Source: Luscinia megarhynchos
Lineage: Eukaryota > Chordata > Aves > Passeriformes > Turdidae
Reading direction: 5' to 3'
NCBI GenBank assembly: GCA_034336665.1
Contig: CM067566.1
Coordinates: forward strand, 17,032,330 to 17,096,329
DNA: 64,000 bases
The notes beneath the pieces were generated by a model, which saw nothing but the letters and a program-made list of their open reading frames with translations, was not told where the DNA came from and made no database searches. Below, piece after piece: positions 52,001-61,000 of the stretch. Within the stretch, counting starts at the first letter, position 1; every line of letters begins with the position of its first letter. A program made the translations under genes and the position numbers.

Positions 52001-55000
52001 CCAACACTCATCAGCAATTTTAACATAATGCAAAGATAAAGAAAGTGTATTAGATGTTTAACCTGCCCAAACATTACTGCCAAGTCTGTTTCACAGTGGA
52101 ATCTCCTTATCCTGTAGTGCCTCATTCACAAGCCAACACTGCCAAGAACAGCACATGCATGTAGAAGGGGCAACACTTTAGTTCCTATTAAGGTGACTAC
52201 AAGAGGGGTTTTTGCCTGTTTCAGTCACCAGTAAAAACCCACAATTTTCAAACAGCCTATCTGTATCACAAGGTTTCTTCTGGAGGATTTCTGTCTCCAG
52301 AAAGGTAAGAAAAGTGCATGCACACATGTAGGAGAAAGACCAGGGATGTATTTCATAGCAACAACTTGAACTGTCAGCCTAATAACTTGAGTAAATTCAA
52401 ACAAAAAGCATTACAGAATATTATGGTGAGGGACTTGACAATTTTAATCATTGGATTAAAAAAAAAATTAAAATGTCACTGACATTTTTGAAAGCAGCAA
52501 CTGTTGTTATACTGAAACACTGCAACTAAATTGAGATGGCCAAATCTTAGAAGGGCAAATCGTGGAAAAAGGAGTCTCAATAAAACATGGGGGCTTGAAA
52601 CACTTTTCTCCCGTCTCCTTTGATTATAATAAGCAAATGTGAAAATCTGATTTCACAGGGCCTGCAAAGGCCACATACAGGCCTATAAAATAATTTCATA
52701 ATAAGTCAGTCTCAAAACCAGAAACAACCAATAAAATTTATTTTCTGTGATAGAATTTCGGGAAAAAAAAATCTGTTGCACATTTTACAAGGGCATGTAG
52801 TGATAGGAGTAATGACTTTAAAGCAAAAGACTGTTGATTCATTTTAGATGTAAGAAAGTTAGTTTTTTACAATGAGAGTGGCAAACCACAGGCACAGGTT
52901 GCCCAGAGAGATATTAGATGCCCTATCTCTGGAAATATTGCAGGCCAGGTTGCATGGGGCTCTGGGCAATCTGATCTAGTTGGAGATGTCTGTCTTTATT
53001 GCAAGGATGTTGGACTAGATGACTTAAAAGCAAAACATTCATTTTTTTGTCTAAATTTTGTATTTTGATGAATGACTATACAGGATTATAGTTCTGTAGG
53101 AGGCAAGAGGGGCATATTTATATACAGGACTACAAAAACAGCTTTACTTACTGCTTGGCAAATACTGGCATTCCTGGTCTGAGTTATGCCTCCAATAAAC
53201 ACCACACATGTCAGGAAAATATGGAAGCTCAGGTTAACCAACATATGCCAGCTTTTAACACTGATCCTGATCACACTGTTAATAACAAAGAAACAAATCA
53301 GACAATATAAAACACAGCTACATTACTGTTTTCAGAAACTAGCACGATATTCTTGTGATAAATGACATATAATTCCTGTTAATGATTGTTTGACTACTAC
53401 ATATTTTGTAATCAAATACGATCTCTAGACTTTATCACAAGAAATTAAAACACACCCATTACCAGCTTTATGCATCTATTTGGGGCCTGACTTAAAAATT
53501 TTAGGATTCAAGCTTTGACATCAACAGAAATGTAAAAGGCTGAACAGTTTGTTAAATTCTACCATTATTCTTGAATGGCCTCTTCTTTCACAATGAAGCA
53601 AAATGAAGAATTAAAGGAGAGACATGGTTATGAGAGCTAAATTATCATACTCAAGAAAGACGAAATAGCTACTTGTAACTGTTAGTTTGCACCAACAAAT
53701 TTTATAGGAAAAAACACCAAAAGTGTATTACTATAACAAACTCCAGTAAAATAGAAAAGGTAGTCCTAAGCACGACCAAATTAATTTTCTTAGTCTGATA
53801 ATTTTGATTCCTACCTGTGATGGTATATGTAACTGACCATGATCATCAGCAGGCACATCAGCAAAACCATGGCAGTGGCATAAATTACTGGATGCAGAAG
53901 ATCAGCTGGCTGTGTATATAATTCAGCTCCAGTTAAGTCCTGACAACGTAAACAAAACTAACATGAGTCCACGATATCTAATTTTTGAGGGTGAGGGAAT
54001 GACAAAGGGAACACAAGAAGTAACAGACACCTTCTAGATGTAATGTCTTCCTTCCCTTCCCACTTGTCCTGAAATAACTCTCCAACTATTTATTTATTTA
54101 TGGGTTTCTCCTGCAATTATCTGCCATTCTGGCTGACCTTTATAAATGCAGTCCCAGTTCTTATAGAACACCTCAACTTCACATATTCTTGAAGACACAG
54201 AGAGGTCAGCAGCTTATAAAAACACCTATTTTCTTCATCTTAAAATATCTGTATGTACAGATGTGGAATAACTGTGTGTTTCAGATGTAATTATCTTCTT
54301 TAACAGCCCAAAGAACATCACAGGAAGTGCCCTCAGCAAGTCTGTAGATAATGTTATAGACTGGGGGGATGGATTAACAGATTGGAGGATAATCAGAGGG
54401 ATGTTGGTGAGACAGAGAAATGGGTTGATAAAAATATGAAACCTAGGAAAGGAAAATGTTAAAGGATCTGCATCTGGAATGGAGTAACCCCATGCAATAA
54501 AAATAGAGGCTGAGCATTGCACTGGTTAGAAAACAACCCGAGTTAGTGGTAGACAAAAGCTGACCAGAAGTCAGCAGTGTCACCTGTAGCCCAAGGCCAC
54601 GCTTTGCTGTGTAAGCACTGACACAGCAAGCAGTGATCTGATCCTTCCCTTCTGCTCAGCACTGAGAGGCCACCCTGCAGAACTCACAATTTGAGGCTCC
54701 CCAGCACAAGCAAGACACTGACATACTGGATGGAGCAAGTCTAACAGATCATCTGGATAATTACCAGGCTGAAGTATTCAGTGTCTGGGGCTGAAAAAAA
54801 TGTCATTTAAGAAAAAAAAAGGAAGAGAGGAGAAATCTCATTATTGTATTAGACTACCTACTGAGATGGTAATAAAGAAGACCAAGTCAAACTCTTTCAA
54901 ACTCCTCTTGGAGTTGAACCATCCATTAACAAAAGGAAACTGACAGTATCAGCAACACAGAAAATCCTGATTAGATACAGGAGAAAAATTCTGAAGTGGT

Positions 55001-58000
55001 CACATACTGCCCAGAGAGGTTGTGTCCCTGGAGATACTCAAAGCTTGACTGAATATGACCTGGAGCAGTAAGATTTGACTTTAAAAGCAGTCAAGCTTTG
55101 AGCAGGTTAACTGGACCAAATGGCACCAGATGTTCCTACCAGACTGTTATTCTATGATTACTGTTTGACTGGAATAGATGGCTGATGCCTCTAAGAGAAT
55201 TCAACAGCTTTATAGCATCAATTAAATTTTCTGAATCCACCTCAGAATGACATTTTCATTTACTCAAAAGAAGAAATAATTCTGTTTGGAAGCAGTTAGA
55301 ATCTACTAGAGTTCCAGGAGCAGGGAGGAGACAGACATGACACAGCAATTCAAAATTCTAGTCCCCAGCACAAAATACAGTAAATTTACTTAACTATGAT
55401 TAGTGAAAAAAATATATTAAAAGTAATTTTTTTTGAATGGACAGGATAGAGAAAAGTCTCTCTCCTATAATTCTGAGTGAGTCACTCAAACTTCTGGAGT
55501 TGGCAAAGTTCAAAAGTGTCCTGAGGAAAAGGAGAAAAAATTCAGCATTAAAAAAGAAAAGTAAAAGATTAGGAGGAAGGTTCAGTCTGTTTTGAGAAAA
55601 AGCAGTGATATTTTTAAGCTTAAGATAGGTAATCTGATTTCAAGGACAGGAAAAGAGTTTTTGAATTGAGGCTTACAATTAAATTAGAGTCAACAGTCTC
55701 TTCACCATACCTTCAATTGTTCTTTCATCAGAATATAAATTCGTTATTCTTAAGTAACTCAACCTCATTTCAAACTAATTTAATCATGTTGTCAGTTTGA
55801 TTCTTATCTATTTGGTTTTCTTTGGCACCTGGAAAAGGATCATAAGAATTTATGCCTCAGGCAGCCAGTGTCATCTGATTTCAACACTACCCATGCCTTG
55901 GTTGTTATGCAGCTGGGGATGCCTGGGAATTCACTGTTACAAGCAAGAGCAATGTTCTGTCACACCTGGCCCATGAGTGCCAGGCAACAGAAACTACAGG
56001 ACAATTCTGGTTACTGCTCCAGACTGGCGTCAGGTAAAAATATCTCACATATGTATCAGTGTGAATTTCAGGAATGAGAGCTACAAAATCACAAGATTTA
56101 CAATAACCTTCTAAGAAATCTGAGGAAACTCAGTATATGTCTTGCCTAGATAGCTAAGGCCTTGACCCAACAACCAATGGAATTCTTTATCCATTGCACT
56201 GACATTTTTCATCAGACCAAGTAAAAAGAGTAAGGGGAGCTAACCATGTTATTTCTGAGCTAAACTTATCCTAAATAATTACTAAGTAAAAAAGAATGAC
56301 AGTACAGTAACAGTAGAGATGGCATTAAGAATATCAGGGAATTTACAGTTAATAAGCAGAACTCTTGTTTCTTCTCAAGCACTATTGCTGGGCTTTATTT
56401 CCTCTGTTCAGCCTGTAATAGTGAGTTTTCAGCTGAGCCTTCTGCTTATCTCTTCTATTATTAAACAGTGGAGAAGATATCTCCAAATAAATACGAAGTT
56501 TTACAACTGCACCTGCCTTAATCACCAGATCAGAAAACCAGGCACTTAGTGATGTGTTTCCTTATCAGAGGACTTTACATTATGTTCTGAAATGTATGAT
56601 ATGAAGAAGGTCAGCACACTACAATTTCCTTTCTTCTACACATATATGTACTAAAGTAAAGTAGATTAAAATAGAGTGAAATAGCTCTGGTTAAGTCATT
56701 CACCATCCAGCCAGGATCATGAATCACCATGTTCAGGTCCCTCCTGCCACTGCTGTTTCATGTACTTGATGTTAATGACATCTGTTGGGTTAAAGAGCAA
56801 ACTTCTATATCTGAACCCAAAAAGAATTTCCTCTGAGCCCGAGACCAGAATCCAACTTTCACAACATGATGGGAGTCTGGAAATGAAATAGGCTATCATG
56901 GCTTTTTTGGTTAATATATGGATAGGCATCATGAAAACCATTTTTAGCAGCACTTAGACATCCAGAATCTCTGCAATGTATTATCTGTGTGCAAAGAACA
57001 TCTGTCAGATGAGTGTTATCCTGTGCCCCTCCACTTACCTCCTCCTCTCCAGCCTCTACAGCCTAAGATTTTGAGAAAGTGGCTAAATATTTAAGGAATA
57101 CTAGTTTTAAGCAAGTATACAACAAGAGCTACTGACAGAAAAGGAGGAAAACTGCCCCCTTCTCTAACTTTATTGCTGATCGTTAGCAGTTCCCTCTGTA
57201 ATTCACAAGAGGATATCCATACAATCTTACCATGCATTAATTCAGAAATAGTCTTTATAGAAGCAGATTGAATGAGCTTTTCATTTTTCTTCCTCCAGGT
57301 AACAGAAATGTGACCAATTTAAAGCATAATATCTCTTTACATGAACATTATACATAGAAATGAAGTTTAATTCTTTTGAAAAAAAATCACTGCTAAATTT
57401 TAGAACAGGATTATGTATTTTAAAAATATCAAAGAAAGGAACACTACTTGTAAAAGTTTACTTGATTGTGAAAGTTGAAAGTAATTTAAAACAGTACCCT
57501 CAAAGGTAAAGTGAAAAGTTGCTCTCTTTGAGCTCTTTTAAAAAGCTTGGCATGTAAATCAATTTTATATAAGTTTAGCTTGGTAATTACCATTTAATTC
57601 CCTTCAGAGGAATATTTTTGAAAATCTGAGTTGCTAAAGAAAAATATCAACTTCTAACCCACTGATCATCACAAAGGGAGTCCTCTTTCTTCCATGTCTA
57701 TTACACAAAAATATATATTTAATTCCAAACAGAACACATTAACTGCCACAAAACCCATACCAAATTTATATTTAACAGTATTTCCTAAACCTCGGAATAT
57801 TTCTCATTACTACAGCTCACTACCAGTCCACCCTATTCATGTATCATATTTTATAATTTAACATCTGTAGAGATTACTGCAGCAGGGTAGCAGTCACCAT
57901 CTATAAAAAGGGACGCTTCCCAGGCCAGATACTGAAATTAAGAGTTCTGAGAATAGAGAGAGAAGAAATTCAGTTTCACAACTGAGGAGCACTAAAAGAG

Positions 58001-61000
58001 AGTATCTCTTCTATCACCATATTTCAGAACTGGTTAACCATTTTATTGATATAATATGCTTAGATTTTAGATACTATTTTTCAGCAGTATTTCAAAAATA
58101 TTTTTCATAGTTACTAAGTATTTTGATCTTCTTTTTTTCCTTTCCATGGATGTCTTCTGGTAAAAGACCTACATAATAGTGAATTAACAGTTATTTTGGA
58201 ATTAAGCAGCTGTCTTTGGTTATGGATCACAGAGAAAAATATTTGGGAAAACACTCCTGGTCAACTGAAAAAGCCAAAAAATGTAATCTAACACAGAGAA
58301 CATAGTTTAAAATAACAGGAAGTAACAGTTGAAGATAACCTATCATTATTAGACTTAAGTTCATAAAAACTAATTTAAGTAACTTATTAAAATGCCTTCA
58401 GATAATACATATGGAAATTCCTTTTTACTAGTATATCGTTGTTCATTAATTATTTATTACCCAATTAATTACACTTTGATATATTTCCACTTAAATCTCA
58501 TCTTACCTCAACATTTACATCAACAAAAGCAAAATCTAAAGATATATTTATTATGTCTAGTTTTATGTGAAATGGAGAGTGAGAATGCTTATTTTCCCTA
58601 ACACAAGAAAAAAACCAAAAAAGAGTTGTATTTTGAAACATTTTTAAGCTCCAGAAAGAAACTGAATTTGTGTCATACCATTAAAACAGCATAGTTGCTG
58701 AGGGAGTGGCACTGAATGGTTGTAATATTTTCATCAGACAGAAGGATGCGACACCCATCAGATTTCCATCCCCCCTGTCCGTTCAGGAGATCGAAGTCCC
58801 ACTGCGCGGCAACGGCGTCGGCTCCGTGCGCAATCCGCCGCAGCGTCACGTTGACGGGAACGCGGTGACTGGCTGTGCCTGACCCGTCTGTCACAAAGGA
58901 AACGCGTTGGCACGTCAATTTCTCATCAGCTAACACACCAGATGCTAAAACCTTCTACTAGATGCACACTGATCAAACAAGGGAGTCAAAACTGTTTGCT
59001 AAAGATCACAAAAAAGGAACAATGAAAACAAACCTATCTTGGTGAGAATAACTGGAGTTACAACTGTACGACGTTTCCCATCGTCAGCCAGATTTGTTGA
59101 ATTTCCTGTTGCTGGGAAAAGCTTTCCATTGCGAAATGCAATAAGCTGAAGCTTGTAGACAGATTCATCTGCTGGTCTGATTTCTCTTTTGTGTTTTTGG
59201 GTGAAAAGGGAAGCTGGCAACTGGATAGAAGCCTCTACAATTGTGTTCTAGAAAAAAACCCAGATTTTTAGAGTTCCAAAGAGAAAATTATGTTCTTTAC
59301 AGAGATTAAGTTAGCAAATCCTCTATACGTAGTCAGAGATGAATGCATTTAGCAGACTATATATCATGACCAACCTATTTGACAGTGCTTCCAAATAATA
59401 AAAATAGCATAATCAGGTTATTAAAGTCTTAAAATATTTTTAAAAGAAAAAAAAGTTAAGATTCTTAACTTTTTTTTAAAGATTCTTAAGCAGTTATCTT
59501 ACTTGTCACAGAGTGTAAAGGTTGGTATCAGTAAAGTACTGAGAGAGTTTTCCCAGATTAGACTATTAGCAACTAGAAGCAGCAACCAACACAAGCAGAG
59601 AGAAAGGCTGCAATTGTCCACTAGTACCATTCAAAACAAAATGCCATGTACAGAGTGGTTTTACCTGTATATAATATGCATACATATATTATATGTATAT
59701 ATGCATATGCATGTATACAATATAATAATATTTAAGTGAGAAGCGTGCTTATAATTTCACAGAATTACATATGTATAAATTGTAATATATGTCGTGCAAT
59801 TAAGCAATTTAAGTGCTAAAAATAAACTGGTAAATTGGAGAATATAACTGAAAAGAACACTTTTATGGAATATGAGGAAGTGTTTTCCTTTTATTCACAC
59901 CCAGATATAGATGTAAAATATATATGCATGTGCGTGTGAGTGTACATGCACACGCACACACAAAATTAACCTCTCGGGTCCATCTTCTATTTCATGCTTA
60001 ATTACAGTATTACTCTGAGCAAAATATTTCACATTTTTAAGGAGACTGCTAATGTCTGATTCAATATGTAATGAAGGTGAAAAATGCAGAAAAATAAAGG
60101 TGGACTATTACAAACTAGGAAGCATCTCAATTTCCATACTTATGAAAAAGTCTGAAAGGATCTTTCAACTTCCAAAGTTACAATGAAGAAAACCACACTA
60201 CTTATTAAAAGTTGTGTCCTTTAAAACAACTATTTTATAATCAAGCTTTATTACCCTTTATCCCTTTAATTCTTCTCAGTCATTTTGGATTACACAAAAA
60301 TGCTAATTTAGCCGTAGAAATTAATAACAATAAACTTGCTTGCCAAATTACTCATATACATTATAACAAAGTCAGTAGGCAAACAAAAAGCAGCTCACCT
60401 TTAAAGCCAGGCTTGACAGTGTATTTGAAACATTGCACTTAAAGCTTAATTGTTTATCTAGATTTCCATCTGGGTCTCTTCTCCCATAATCACTGAGTCC
60501 TGTACGGTCTGATGTAGCCACTTTCTGAAATACTGTGCAAGTCATCCCAGTGAAACCAGCAGCCTTTATTACATAGGCCTCAAGGGCAATATTTGGAGAA
60601 TACTGTGACAACAAAAACCAAACATGAAATGATTTTACACACCACAGACAGGATAATAAATAATCTTAAAGGGATTCTTTTCCTTCACAGAAAAACACAT
60701 CCAGAAAACCATCTCAGTTTATGTGGCAGGTATAAATCTTTTCAGAGTATTGCTCTACTCCCTTCAGAAATAGTAGGCATCTCAGATAATGCCAGCTTCT
60801 ATTAAGAAAAATAAAAAGCTATTCAAATTCAAGGACGAGCAAAACCTCCTCTAAATAAATAAACAAATTCATGCTTACAGTAGAATAAACTTGAGCTCCA
60901 TTTGCAAGCCGATACATAGCAATTTTCTGCAGACACTGTACAATTCTGGTGCAAGCCTTGGCTTCCCTTTGTGCCATCCACAGAACACGTTCATCAGCCA

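Larger units (their letters stand above)
59248..60398 (-). other. ADGRA3 intron (1.15 kb) with alternating purine-pyrimidine tracts
   Basis: This phase 0 intron runs gtgagc to gtttttttctag. It contains an AT/GCATAC palindromic stretch around 59667-59733 and a TG/CA inverted repeat at 59929-59958, both listed separately. Confidence 0.85.
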
